Assembly: GCF_003075435.1 (NCBI RefSeq)
Contig: NZ_QCZJ01000012.1
Span: 1-64,000 of the forward strand
Origin: Terrimonas sp.
GTDB taxonomy: Bacteria; Bacteroidota; Bacteroidia; Chitinophagales; Chitinophagaceae
DNA length: 64,000 nucleotides
Direction of reading: 5' to 3'
In this document: positions 18,683 through 26,727 of the stretch, piece after piece
Position numbering within the stretch: position 1 is the stretch's first letter
Layout: the number at the start of each line of letters is the position of its first letter
Made by a program: the position numbers and the translations under genes
Notes under the pieces: model-generated
Seen by the model: the letters and a program-made list of their open reading frames with translations, nothing else
Told to the model about the DNA's origin: nothing
Database searches by the model: none

Positions 18683-18823
18683 TTAATGCCTTTCAACCTG
18701 AAGATTGTATACGCTAAACCATATTACCACGGTAAGTAATAAAAGCAATATTAAAAATGCAATAGTGCCTGTAGGTTTAAAGTGTCTTTCAACATCTGTA
18801 TGGTGATCATTACCTCCCTTCAT
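18683..18823 (-). CDS. Small oxidase subunit (subunit IIa-like), 46 residues
   Basis: ATG at 18823, TAA at 18683-18685. Residues 1-17 are polar and His-rich (MKGGNDHHTDVERHFKPTG), residues 18-38 form a single Leu-rich membrane helix, and a short tail ends VERH. It is the first gene of the oxidase operon, 18 bp before subunit II. B-type oxidases commonly carry a one-helix subunit IIa of about this size encoded next to subunit II, and position plus topology support that call. No catalytic residues are expected. Confidence 0.75.
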   Translation of the reverse strand: MKGGNDHHTDVERHFKPTGTIAFLILLLLLTVVIWFSVYNLQVERH

Positions 18824-18841
18824 AAAATACGTTTTACTTTA

Positions 18842-18904
18842 CAAAAGTAGATTGGCAAGCGGATGTGTTGGTTTACCTTTTTAGGCAGCGAGTGTACCTT
18901 TTTA
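18842..18904 (-). promoter_or_regulatory. Oxidase operon promoter with 21-bp-spaced direct repeats
   Basis: The minus-strand -7-like box TACTTTTG occupies 18842-18849, 19 bp before the first ATG. Two direct repeats GT[T/G]TACCTTTTTA lie at 18871-18883 and 18892-18904, exactly 21 bp apart (two helical turns), with the proximal one centred 35 bp from the box. The distal copy overlaps the stop codon of the AraC gene. This geometry is typical of AraC-family activator half-sites. Confidence 0.55.
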
Positions 18905-19780
18905 CTTTTTCTTTTTAAAATCTTCAGGGCTTATATGCTCATACTTTTTGAAGAAACGGGAGAAATACGAATTGTTATCAAAATTAAGTTGCCATGCGAT
19001 TTCACTTACAGAAAAAGCAGAGTTTACAAGCAAACGCTTTGCTTCCAGTAATATTCGTTGCCGGATGAATTCTCCGGCAGATCTGCCTGTTAATTTGTTA
19101 CAAATAGCATTAAGATAATTAGGCGTAATGAACATTAATTCTGCGTATTCTTTAGGCAGCCTTTTTTTCATAAAATGCTGGTCTACCAGTTTCTCAAAAG
19201 TAAGTAACTGTCTGAAGAGGTAAGGGTCCTTGTGCTTGTTGCCGGCTTCTATCTTTCTGTTGGCAAGCACAAAAAGCGTTAGCAACAGTGCGCGTATAAT
19301 ATCAGTATAATTTTCTTTGCATAATGCATATTCATCCAGCATCTGCCTGAATATATGTTCAATGCCTTCTTCTGCGTTAAACGATATGACCGAATGTTTT
19401 CCGTTGGAAGAAAAAAACAGGAAGTCGTTCAGGTAGTTACTGTTGGCCAAAAATGTACTAAAAAAAGAAGCGCTAAAATTGATCAGTATACCATCTGTGT
19501 TTTCGTCAAAATCCCATTCGTGTATTTGCCCCGGGGAAAGAAAATAAACCACGCCTTTGTTTACAGGGTAGGTTTCAAAATCAATAATGTGCCGCCCTCC
19601 GCCGTGGGTTATATACAATACCTGGTAAAAAGAGTGCCGGTGAGGAAAAACAACAGACCTGGCTGACAACAAATAAGGTTTAAGACTCACAACAACAACA
19701 TCGTCTGTATCATTATCATGAAGATTACAAATGCTATATGTTGGTATGTCCGCCAAAATACGATCTTTTTTATTCAACAT
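18902..19780 (-). CDS. AraC-family regulator with cupin sensor
   Basis: 292 residues. The N-terminal cupin-type ligand domain (about 25-160) has the H-x-H-type start FPHRHSFYQVLYITHGGG. The C-terminal AraC double helix-turn-helix (about 195-290) includes LPKEYAELMFITPNYLNAIC and the second HTH SVSEIAWQLNFDNNSYFSRF. It sits between the TsdA-like cytochrome gene and the oxidase operon on the same strand, and its stop codon lies within the direct repeats before the oxidase promoter. Control of the oxidase operon is therefore likely but inferred. The inducer is unknown. Confidence 0.9.
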   Translation of the reverse strand: MLNKKDRILADIPTYSICNLHDNDTDDVVVVSLKPYLLSARSVVFPHRHSFYQVLYITHGGGRHIIDFETYPVNKGVVYFLSPGQIHEWDFDENTDGILINFSASFFSTFLANSNYLNDFLFFSSNGKHSVISFNAEEGIEHIFRQMLDEYALCKENYTDIIRALLLTLFVLANRKIEAGNKHKDPYLFRQLLTFEKLVDQHFMKKRLPKEYAELMFITPNYLNAICNKLTGRSAGEFIRQRILLEAKRLLVNSAFSVSEIAWQLNFDNNSYFSRFFKKYEHISPEDFKKKK

Positions 19781-19832
19781 TTATCTATCCTCGTGCCGGA
19801 AAATATCTATTAAACATATGGCATAGATATAC

Positions 19833-20822
19833 TCATTTTACTTTTCGTGCATCAGCAATCGGTTGAAAGGGCCCGTATTTATGCTCCTGCTCAGAAAAGC
19901 CGTCTGCATAAGGGCCAAAAGGATGATCAACAGGTTTTTTCGATATATCAGGCCAGTCGTGGCTGATGTCTTTTACCGGCCTTGGCTGTGAGTTTACAAA
20001 TGCCGCTACATCCCAGGCTTCTTCATCTGTTAATGCGGGCGATTGATGCGATGCCTGGTTAAAAGGCATGTTGTCTTTTATATAACCGGCGAATCTCGAA
20101 ATTCTGAATAAGCCGGCGCCGGTGTTATAGCTATGGTCTCCCCACAATGGCGGATAGGTATAGCCATATCCGCTTCCCTCCGCAACACCCTCTCCATGAT
20201 TGCCATGACAGGTCTGGCATTTCTCCGCATACACAACAGCGCCTTTTCCGGGATCAGCAGCCCGGTTTAAATATGGCAGCTGCGTTATGCCCGAACCAGG
20301 CGGCTTATCTCCTTTCTTTACGGTATGCCCAAGCCATGTTATATAAGCTACTATCGCCTGCATTTCTTTTGATGATGTATCTATAGCTTTCCCATTAAGG
20401 CTTCTCTCAAAACAATCGTTTACCCTTGAGGCAATGGTTTCTAATTTTCCACTTCTGTCTCTCAACTTGGGATAAGTAGCAAATACCGCATCATAATTGT
20501 TGCCCCATGCCCTGGCGCCGGCCTGCAAATGGCAGTTCTGGCAATTCATGCCGTTGGTAATGGGTTGTATTGTTCCATGAGGACCAAAATAATATGAAGT
20601 ATTCGCGATCAGGTTTTCGCCATACAATACCATTTCCCTGTCTGCTCCTTTCAACTCATTATCAAGGTAAAGACTTGGCTGATGCCATTCATTTTTATTT
20701 GTTTCACTGGTCATTTTTTTTGAGGGGGTAAGAACCACTTCGACAGCTTCTTTTGCTATCATGGTAATTACTCCCAGTACAATCAAATAGAGCGGCCAAT
20801 CTTCTTTGTAATTCAATTTCAT
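19833..20822 (-). CDS. TsdA-like dihaem cytochrome c (thiosulfate dehydrogenase family)
   Basis: Periplasmic dihaem protein, 329 residues, with an N-terminal anchor (about 10-28). Haem 1 motif CQNCH lies near residue 94. Between the haems the segment RVNDCFERSLNG keeps the Cys that serves as haem ligand in TsdA (known family form RxNxCMxRSMNG). Haem 2 motif is CQTCH near 203, followed by YTYPPLWGDHSYNTGAGLFR, DNMPF and EEAWDVAAFVNSQPRP, which match TsdA. The family oxidises thiosulfate to tetrathionate or the reverse. It has its own Crp-type site (20931-20944) and a terminator upstream. The direction of reaction cannot be told. Confidence 0.8.
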   Translation of the reverse strand: MKLNYKEDWPLYLIVLGVITMIAKEAVEVVLTPSKKMTSETNKNEWHQPSLYLDNELKGADREMVLYGENLIANTSYYFGPHGTIQPITNGMNCQNCHLQAGARAWGNNYDAVFATYPKLRDRSGKLETIASRVNDCFERSLNGKAIDTSSKEMQAIVAYITWLGHTVKKGDKPPGSGITQLPYLNRAADPGKGAVVYAEKCQTCHGNHGEGVAEGSGYGYTYPPLWGDHSYNTGAGLFRISRFAGYIKDNMPFNQASHQSPALTDEEAWDVAAFVNSQPRPVKDISHDWPDISKKPVDHPFGPYADGFSEQEHKYGPFQPIADARKVK

Positions 20823-20900
20823 CGTTATATAGCTTTTGAACGAAGAAGTATTTTTTTATTATTGCTGTAGGAGTTAACTGTTGTCTTAATGAAACCACAG

Positions 20901-20944
20901 CAAAATTCATAATTAAAACTTATGTACGAAGTGACACATATCAC
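20901..20944 (-). promoter_or_regulatory. Crp-type site and promoter of the dihaem cytochrome gene
   Basis: Perfect palindrome GTGA-cacata-TCAC at 20931-20944. The minus-strand -7-like box GAATTTTG (20901-20908) lies with its last base 36.5 bp from the palindrome centre, which would put the palindrome near -42. The start codon at 20822 leaves a leader of about 70 nt. Confidence 0.65.
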
Positions 20945-21000
20945 ATTACTTCACCGATATTAAAAACATTCCAGCACACAGTATATAGTAGAAAAAAAGA

Positions 21001-21041
21001 AAAAGGCTCTCCTGGCATTTATTGGGGGAGAACCTTTTTTT
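21001..21041 (-). terminator. Terminator after the YeeE/YedE pair
   Basis: Hairpin with arms aaaaggctctcc and gggagaaccttttt around tggcatttattg. Read on the minus strand it is followed by a T-rich tract. It lies just after the stop codon of the permease gene at 21063 and separates that unit from the dihaem cytochrome gene. Confidence 0.75.
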
Positions 21042-21062
21042 ATCAACCATCCAAAGAAGTTA

Positions 21063-21611
21063 CTAATGAGGAAGCTTTTCTCTGAAGTAACCGTAAGTCC
21101 AGGTGCCGGCAATGGCACTGAGCAATACAACAATTACCACGAATGCCCCTGTTCCTATTTGCGCGAATAACGGTCCCGGGCAAGCGCCGGTCATAGCCCA
21201 TCCTAAGCCAAATAAAAGTCCTCCGTATATCTGTCCTTTATTAAATTTTTTGGGATGAAACTCTATTTTTTCACCATACATGGTTTTTATGTTAAACTTT
21301 TTAATCAGCCATACTGAGATCATTCCTACTATTACCGCGCTGCCTATTATTCCGTACATGTGAAAACTTTGAAGCCTGAACATCTCCTGAATTCTGAACC
21401 AGGAAATTACCTCTGCCTTTACAAATACAATCCCAAATACAGCGCCTACAATCATGTATTTAAAATTATACCACCAGGGGTGAACTTTGTGAGATTCATT
21501 CACACACATGGTATCAAGCGATCTTACTTCAAAATCTGCATTTACTGCTGTTGTATTTGTTTCAGCAACCGGTTGCTGAATTGATGATATATGTTGAGAT
21601 ACTGTTTGCAT
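21063..21611 (-). CDS. YeeE/YedE-family permease, second half (DUF6691-like)
   Basis: 182-residue inner-membrane protein. A polar N-terminus (about 45 residues) is followed by four TM helices. The family signature GLGWAMTGACPGPLFAQIG holds the conserved Cys of YeeE/YedE sulfur-compound transporters. It is encoded 26 bp after the gene for the other half-size permease, so the two probably make up one transporter. Known relatives of the family import thiosulfate. Here the sulfur context supports transport of thiosulfate or another sulfane-sulfur compound. Confidence 0.88.
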   Translation of the reverse strand: MQTVSQHISSIQQPVAETNTTAVNADFEVRSLDTMCVNESHKVHPWWYNFKYMIVGAVFGIVFVKAEVISWFRIQEMFRLQSFHMYGIIGSAVIVGMISVWLIKKFNIKTMYGEKIEFHPKKFNKGQIYGGLLFGLGWAMTGACPGPLFAQIGTGAFVVIVVLLSAIAGTWTYGYFREKLPH

Positions 21612-21637
21612 TGCTTATTTTTATTAAGTGACGATAA

Positions 21638-22201
21638 TTACAATTTCATAATAAATGGCAGAATAAGATTTGCCATTAAAAATCCACCGGCCATAAACAT
21701 TACTGTGGCTACAAGAGAAGGCCATTGAAGATCACTCAATCCCATAATAGAGTGACCGGAAGTGCAGCCTCCGGCATATCTTGAACCAAACCCAACCAGG
21801 AAGCCTCCGCCTATCAGCAGAATCACTCCTCTTAGTGTAAACAAACTTTCGAGGCTGAATATTTGTTTAGGCACCATGCTGCTATAATCATTAATGCCAT
21901 AGCTGCCTATTTCAGCAACAAGCTTTGGATTGACTTTTACAGGTTCAGGGTTGGCTAATAATTGTGAAGCGATAATTGCTCCCACAAATATTCCTCCTAC
22001 AAAAAAGAAGTTCCACGCTTCTTTTTTCCAGTCGTACTTAAAAAACTTAACATTAGCAGGAAAGCATGCGGCGCAGGCATGCCTTAGGTTCGCAGATATA
22101 CCAAAATGCTTATTGCCAAGTATCAATAGTGCCGGAACAATGAGCCCGATAATGGGACCGGCTACATACCAGGGCCAGGGCTGCTTTAAAAACTCCATCA
22201 T
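21638..22201 (-). CDS. YeeE/YedE-family permease, first half
   Basis: 187-residue inner-membrane protein with about five TM helices. Cys-bearing motifs are [20 protein letters not shown] near residue 40 and the hallmark [11 protein letters not shown] near residue 145. Half-length partner of the next gene. It starts with two consecutive ATG codons (22201 and 22198). A Crp-type palindrome with a -7-like box (22225-22268) lies just upstream, so the pair appears to be an independent transcription unit ending at the hairpin 21001-21041. Confidence 0.9.
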   Translation of the reverse strand: MMEFLKQPWPWYVAGPIIGLIVPALLILGNKHFGISANLRHACAACFPANVKFFKYDWKKEAWNFFFVGGIFVGAIIASQLLANPEPVKVNPKLVAEIGSYGINDYSSMVPKQIFSLESLFTLRGVILLIGGGFLVGFGSRYAGGCTSGHSIMGLSDLQWPSLVATVMFMAGGFLMANLILPFIMKL

Positions 22202-22224
22202 TTTCTATCTGTATTTTATGAGTG

Positions 22225-22268
22225 CAAAAATGCGTTAACTAATTTTTTTGCTGTGTGATGAAAATCAC
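22225..22268 (-). promoter_or_regulatory. Crp-type site and promoter of the YeeE/YedE pair
   Basis: Perfect palindrome GTGA-tgaaaa-TCAC (22255-22268). The -7-like box CATTTTTG (22225-22232, minus strand) has its last base 36.5 bp from the palindrome centre, the same offset as at 20901-20944, 28478-28521, 30066-30109 and 31967-32010. Confidence 0.65.
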
Positions 22269-22316
22269 CAGGGTAATAAAAGCCGGTTTAACATTTTGGG
22301 CAAACAGAAACCTGGT

Positions 22317-22835
22317 TTATTGTGTAAGCAATTTCACATATGCTTCCGTATCGTAATGATCTCCGCCTTCTATATGCTTAATAAGTGTACCATTTTTATT
22401 AAAAATAAATGTAGAAGGTATAGCTTCAACATTCAATAATGCAGGCAATTGAGCATTGGGATAAAAGGCTGGTATGGATAAGCCGGCCGATTTCATAAAT
22501 GAAATGGATTTGCTGAAATTGTCATCAAGAGCAATCATTACGAATTGTACATTTTTATCTTTAGTTTTTTCATATAACTTTTGAATAGAAGGCATTTCGG
22601 CACGGCACGGCGGACACCAGCTTGCCCACATATTTACAAATACTTTCTTTCCTTTAAAATCTGTAAGATTCAAAGTGTTTCCGTTTACATCTTTTAAACT
22701 GAGCCCGGGAAGATTATTCCCCGTTCCGGAAAATATTGCTTCAATACCTTTGTTAACCGCTGTTGTATTGTTAATACTGCCGCCGCAACTATATACACTG
22801 ATAACAAGCAGGGAAACAAAATAAATTGGTTTCAT
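22317..22835 (-). CDS. TlpA-like thioredoxin-fold lipoprotein
   Basis: 172 residues. The N-terminal signal ends in VYSCGG, a likely lipobox with Cys about residue 17. The thioredoxin/TlpA domain spans about 38-170 with redox motif WASWCPPCRAEMPS. The cis-Pro region is VEAIPSTFIFNKNG. It is a periplasmic disulfide reductase of the TlpA/ResA kind, which usually keeps haem-binding Cys pairs or CuA sites reduced. The neighbouring c-type cytochromes and CuA protein give it likely clients. Its own Crp-type palindrome lies at 22873-22886. Confidence 0.88.
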   Translation of the reverse strand: MKPIYFVSLLVISVYSCGGSINNTTAVNKGIEAIFSGTGNNLPGLSLKDVNGNTLNLTDFKGKKVFVNMWASWCPPCRAEMPSIQKLYEKTKDKNVQFVMIALDDNFSKSISFMKSAGLSIPAFYPNAQLPALLNVEAIPSTFIFNKNGTLIKHIEGGDHYDTEAYVKLLTQ

Positions 22836-22872
22836 TTTTTAATGCAATTTAAATATATCATTTCCTTACAGG

Positions 22873-22886
22873 GTGACTTTAATCAC
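22873..22886 (-). promoter_or_regulatory. Crp-type site before the TlpA gene
   Basis: GTGA-ctttaa-TCAC, extended to seven-base arms (GGGTGA/TCACCC at 22871-22888). The centre is about 44 bp before the ATG. The best -7-like candidates, TATATTTA (22850-22857) or TAAATTGC (22844-22851), are weaker than at the other sites. The second keeps the usual spacing within 1 bp. Confidence 0.6.
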
Positions 22887-22953
22887 CCAACTTATTTTAT
22901 TCAAAAAAAGGGATAAGCCTGTATGTTCTTTCTTGATTGGTATTTCCTGATCT

Positions 22954-24384
22954 TTAAAAGTTATAGTTGAATATAAGATTCCATAAGCTGAAGTTAACTT
23001 TATTAATCTCATATTTATCATTACCATAGGTATCCCCTTTTCTCCATTTATGAACAAAGAGAAAGTGGGTTTCCAGGCCCTTTAACAGACCTTTGTAGGA
23101 GTATACTGCATCAAAATTAAATTGAACATAGGATGGTATGCTGTATTTATTCAACGCGTAATTTTTTATTTCAGGCAGGTCATAATAGCCCAGCCCGGTT
23201 TCCAGTTTTAAAAATCCTTTGGGTATATTATAAGCAGCTTTAACAAGATAGGCATTCAAATCTCCAAAGCCGTCATTTCTTTCCCTGGGCAAAAAAGTAA
23301 ACAATGGTTCCCGCCCCCATTCCCTGGGCATAAGGAATCTGCCATCATCTGTTATACGTGTATAATTAACCGAAGCCTGCCAGTGATTATTTTTCCAGCC
23401 TGCTGTTGCTCCCCATACATTTGATTTGCCGTTTTTATCGAAATATGCTTTTGAAGCAATACTGTTTCCTCCATCTTTTATTGCATCCTGTCGTATATAT
23501 TGCAAGCCTGCCGTAAGGCTGTTCTCTTTTGAAAGCGGATAGGAAAAATCCGCCTGCAAAAGTGTTGTATTGAATATATTTTCAACAAACACATCCCATA
23601 CTTTAAATGAAAGATTATTGTTGATGGCATGCGTTATTCCGAGAAGGACAATGCCTTTACTTTTCAGGTTGCCTGCATAGTCAGATTTTCCTCCTTCAGC
23701 ATTTACACCCTGGGGATTAACGCCAATAGATGCCCCAACTTTAAACCACTCTACGGTACTTCTGGGAGATACTTGGTAAATAAATCCTCCCTCAATCTTT
23801 GTGTTTTTAATATCATTTACTTCACCATATACCCCACCAACTTCCGTAGGGCGCATACGTCCATCCTGCAAATTGATAAAGGGCGTGTTGATCAGTTGTT
23901 TGCCAAAAGCAAGATGCGATTTTTTCCAGCTATATTTTATATACAATTCCTCCAGCCTGTCTATATTGTTTTTGTTGCCGGGATCCTGAATATCAAACAA
24001 ACCAATTTCATAACGATTAGGCTGCCCTGTTTTGGGATCGGGTTTCGTAAGATCAGACGAACCGATATTAAAAATAAAATAACCGCCCACACCGAACTGA
24101 AATCCTTTATACGAAGCAGTTTCATATTTTATACCACCACCAATAGCGTTGGCATAATAATCAGTTAAGCCAGGCTTATTATCTGAAGCCATAAAAAAAT
24201 ACCGGAAGTTACCATGAAAATGCCCTTTCTTAAATGCATTTAAAAAAGAACTTGTGTCGGCGGCAGATATATTTGCATGTGTTGCGGAATCCGGGTTATC
24301 TGTTTCTTGCTGCGCATATACATTTCCCCGAATCATTAAAAAGACAATTGCCAGAACAATATATTTAATACCTTTTCTTCTCAT
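22954..24384 (-). CDS. OprD-like outer membrane porin
   Basis: 476-residue outer-membrane beta-barrel with a signal peptide (MRRKGIKYIVLAIVFLMIRG, cleavage after VYA). Features of OprD-family porins are the opening strand FHGNFRYFFMASDN with the Tyr/Asn-rich DYYANAIGGGIKYETA, repeated 8-10 residue amphipathic strands, the paired segment LAFGKQLINTPFINLQDGRM, and a C-terminal strand ending in Phe (LIFNYNF). It may admit small anionic or sulfur compounds to the periplasm. That is inferred from the neighbours only. No Crp-type site was found in the 168-bp gap upstream. Confidence 0.8.
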   Translation of the reverse strand: MRRKGIKYIVLAIVFLMIRGNVYAQQETDNPDSATHANISAADTSSFLNAFKKGHFHGNFRYFFMASDNKPGLTDYYANAIGGGIKYETASYKGFQFGVGGYFIFNIGSSDLTKPDPKTGQPNRYEIGLFDIQDPGNKNNIDRLEELYIKYSWKKSHLAFGKQLINTPFINLQDGRMRPTEVGGVYGEVNDIKNTKIEGGFIYQVSPRSTVEWFKVGASIGVNPQGVNAEGGKSDYAGNLKSKGIVLLGITHAINNNLSFKVWDVFVENIFNTTLLQADFSYPLSKENSLTAGLQYIRQDAIKDGGNSIASKAYFDKNGKSNVWGATAGWKNNHWQASVNYTRITDDGRFLMPREWGREPLFTFLPRERNDGFGDLNAYLVKAAYNIPKGFLKLETGLGYYDLPEIKNYALNKYSIPSYVQFNFDAVYSYKGLLKGLETHFLFVHKWRKGDTYGNDKYEINKVNFSLWNLIFNYNF

Positions 24385-24552
24385 TCTACTGAAGATTATT
24401 TATACCTATACAACAATTTGCACAGGGTTATTAGCTTTTGAAAAGCTTATAACTAGAAACAAGGCTCCTTATGCTGAATACTATTACAATTCAGCAGAAT
24501 TTCCTTTAAGACGATACCTGTTTAATAGCTGGAAATAAAATAATTGCGGAGG
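24385..24552. other. Intergenic stretch with two inverted repeats
   Basis: Contains palindrome AGCTTTTGAAAAGCT near 24433-24447 and hairpin TGCTGAAT-actattaca-ATTCAGCA at 24472-24496. The second could end transcripts of the DsrE pair on the minus strand, but there is no clear U-run. Confidence 0.45.
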
Positions 24553-24903
24553 TTAAAACCCTGCCTTAATATAACTCCATCCCTCCTGTTGTTTTATCAC
24601 AAGTTCTGCAATGGCGGCAGGCACTGTTTTTATTCCGGGATATAATTGTACTGCAGAAATATTTCTTGCTTTAAGCATGTTTTCGCAGGCTACTATTTTT
24701 ACACTCATTGATAAAAGCTTTTGAATAATATCACCCCACTTATTTCCCGCGTTTACTACAAAATCAGCGCTCTGTCCATGACAAACCAATTCCACTTCAA
24801 CGTTATTATCCAACGCTGTTCGCAAGTTACTGATCTGTGAAGCCATGCTTTTTATCACTGCTTCATCGCCGCTCATTAGTTGTATAATCGCTTTGTATGT
24901 CAT
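24553..24903 (-). CDS. DsrE-family protein
   Basis: 116 residues, cytoplasmic (no signal). A single DsrE/DsrF-like domain covers the whole length. The conserved Cys is in VACENMLKARN and the end is EGWSYIKAGF. DsrE-type proteins carry sulfane sulfur on this Cys. It follows a secreted paralogue by 6 bp, and the two share the ANxLKARN block and the KQxEGWSYxKAGF ending, so they are tandem duplicates with different cellular addresses. A role in persulfide relay is inferred from family and neighbourhood. Confidence 0.85.
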   Translation of the reverse strand: MTYKAIIQLMSGDEAVIKSMASQISNLRTALDNNVEVELVCHGQSADFVVNAGNKWGDIIQKLLSMSVKIVACENMLKARNISAVQLYPGIKTVPAAIAELVIKQQEGWSYIKAGF

Positions 24904-24909
24904 TACTAT

Positions 24910-25416
24910 TTAAAATCCTGCTTTAAGATAGCTCCATCCTTCTTCCTGCTTCATAATTACTTCACCAATTCCACTGGGCACAGCAACGGCTTCAGGTATC
25001 AGCGCTTCTTTAGTCAGGTTTCTTGCTTTAAGTGTATTTGCGCAGCCCATAAAAACAACGCCCTGGTTTTTAAACCCAGCGATTTCTTTTTGTTGTGTTG
25101 TTTTAGCGGATAGAAGAAGATCTATGCCAGGCCCATGCGCCACTACCTCAATAGCAACGCTATCGCCCCATGCTTCTTTTAAATGCTTCAGGTTATTCAT
25201 TACCGCTTTCCAAACAAGCGTATCGCCGCTGGTAAGCTGAATAACAACCTGGTGCTTTGTTTTTTTATGCATACCATCATGGCTGCACTGCTGCATGGAA
25301 TGATTTTTACAACATTCCATTTCTCCTTTCTTATTTGCAGTTTTTGTTTTAGTTTGAGAAAAAGCAACCAATACACTCATGAACATAATTGCTGACAAAA
25401 AAATTGATTTAAACAT
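24910..25416 (-). CDS. Secreted DsrE-family protein
   Basis: 168 residues. It has a signal peptide (about residues 1-20, FLSAIMFMSVLVAFSQ), then a Lys/Cys/His-rich linker (MECCKNHSMQQCSHDG) that could bind metal or thiol. The DsrE domain at about 55-168 has the conserved Cys in MGCANTLKARN and a C-terminus EGWSYLKAGF nearly identical to the downstream paralogue. It is expected in the periplasm. The Cys/His-rich linker is not usual in short DsrE proteins. It is co-transcribed with the cytoplasmic copy. Confidence 0.85.
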   Translation of the reverse strand: MFKSIFLSAIMFMSVLVAFSQTKTKTANKKGEMECCKNHSMQQCSHDGMHKKTKHQVVIQLTSGDTLVWKAVMNNLKHLKEAWGDSVAIEVVAHGPGIDLLLSAKTTQQKEIAGFKNQGVVFMGCANTLKARNLTKEALIPEAVAVPSGIGEVIMKQEEGWSYLKAGF

Positions 25417-25466
25417 ATATAACGGTCTTAAAAATTATTATACTTACCAATTACTACCAGGACTGT

Positions 25467-26096
25467 TCAGGCTGCCTGTAGTTTTCTAAAACTGCAAAAC
25501 ACAAAATTTTGTATAGCGCCTGACGGTGTTTTATGATCAACGGTTATACATTTTATTTTTTCAAAAAAATTTTTTAAACGGCTGGTCATCGTTGTTTCTG
25601 AATACTGCTTTATTTCAATTCCGCTGCACTTTTTTGGGCCCTGCTCAGAAAAAGTACCAATAACCAATATACCTGACGGATGTATATATTGTTTTGCTGT
25701 TGTAATATAATTGGATATATCCTGTTCACTCGTTAAAAAGTGAAACGCGGCCCTGTCGTGCCAGAAGTCGTATTGCTCTGCCGGCTTAAAATCAGCCGCG
25801 TCTGCAACAATCCACTTTACCTTTTTAGATTTAACTCCGAGCCGTTGTTTTGCCCTGTCAATGGCTACCTGCGAAATGTCGAGTACTGTAATATCCTGGT
25901 AACCCATGTCAAGTAAATGGTCGACCAAAAAGCTGTCGCCACCACCTATATCAATAATCTTTGCCGTAACGGGGAGGTTAAATTGTTTTATAAAATCGAG
26001 CGAGGTTTCTGGTGTAGGCTGATACCAGCTCACTTCGTTCAATTGCTTTGTTTGATAAATGTTCTCCCAATGTTTCTTACGATCAATACTATTCAT
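25467..26096 (-). CDS. Class I SAM-dependent methyltransferase
   Basis: 209 residues with a Rossmann methyltransferase fold. Motif I is IIDIGGGDSFLVDHLL (about 46-61), with the acidic end of strand 2 in TVLDISQ, motif II in WIVADAADF, and DFWHDRAAFHFL in the place of motif IV. The N-terminus HWENIYQTKQLNEVSWYQPTPETS resembles small-molecule or thiol methyltransferases. It lies in the operon-like run between the DUF2892/rhodanese genes and the DsrE pair. The substrate is unknown. In this context S-methylation of sulfide or thiols is a testable guess. Confidence 0.82.
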   Translation of the reverse strand: MNSIDRKKHWENIYQTKQLNEVSWYQPTPETSLDFIKQFNLPVTAKIIDIGGGDSFLVDHLLDMGYQDITVLDISQVAIDRAKQRLGVKSKKVKWIVADAADFKPAEQYDFWHDRAAFHFLTSEQDISNYITTAKQYIHPSGILVIGTFSEQGPKKCSGIEIKQYSETTMTSRLKNFFEKIKCITVDHKTPSGAIQNFVFCSFRKLQAA

Positions 26097-26153
26097 TCCT
26101 TTCAGTTTGTAAAGTATTTATAGCTCACCAATATCTCCTGCCGGCTATACATA

Positions 26154-26405
26154 TTATACCACTTCTTCAAATGCTATTTCTTCTTCCCCGTTTTTTGCAG
26201 AACTCTTTTTTGCAGAACGAGTATTTACACTACATCCGTTAACGCCGCAGCATCCGATATTCATCACTCCCATTGTTAATAAAAGACCACCAGCTATACC
26301 AAGTATATAATCATGATCTTTAAATGCAAATATCAAAGCCGCGATCCCCATTCCTACCCTGAGTACACGCATAAAACTCCAGCCTGTAGCTAATAATGCT
26401 TTCAT
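26154..26405 (-). CDS. DUF2892-like small membrane protein
   Basis: 83 residues with two membrane helices (about 10-28 and 33-52). A Cys-bearing turn (MNIGCCGVNGCS) is followed by a charged C-terminal tail. DUF2892 domains are often fused or linked to rhodanese domains, as in YgaP, where the membrane part is thought to pass thiocyanate or persulfide-derived species. Here the rhodanese gene lies 3 bp upstream, giving the split version of that arrangement. Confidence 0.75.
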   Translation of the reverse strand: MKALLATGWSFMRVLRVGMGIAALIFAFKDHDYILGIAGGLLLTMGVMNIGCCGVNGCSVNTRSAKKSSAKNGEEEIAFEEVV

Positions 26406-26408
26406 AAC

Positions 26409-26723
26409 TTATACTATTTTATGATTTAATACATTCCATGCACCACCGTTATAACATTCCACGCCTGCTGAAGTTAGCATACTTTTTGCCATACCACTCC
26501 TGTTTCCACTGCGGCAGCAGGTAATAACGGGTTTGTTTTTTTTCTTCAATTCTACAGCTCTGCTTTTTACTTCATCCAACGGAATATTTATAGCACCCTT
26601 AATATGCCCGCTCCTGAACTCTCCGGGTGTTCTTACATCTACAATCATCGCTCCCTGGCTTAGTAATGCTTTATAATCAACATTATTACCCACGCCAAAC
26701 AACTTTTTAATTATTCCTAACAT
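26409..26723 (-). CDS. Single-domain rhodanese
   Basis: 104 residues. One rhodanese domain with active-site loop TCCRSGNRSGMA (catalytic Cys is the second of the CC pair, about residue 70). Family landmarks are MIVDVRTPGEFRSGHIKGAI and the closing NGGAWNVL. It transfers sulfane sulfur. It lies 4 bp from a second single-domain rhodanese and 3 bp from the DUF2892 gene, so all three are probably translated from one message downstream of the persulfide dioxygenase-rhodanese. Confidence 0.9.
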   Translation of the reverse strand: MLGIIKKLFGVGNNVDYKALLSQGAMIVDVRTPGEFRSGHIKGAINIPLDEVKSRAVELKKKNKPVITCCRSGNRSGMAKSMLTSAGVECYNGGAWNVLNHKIV

Positions 26724-26727
26724 GGTA

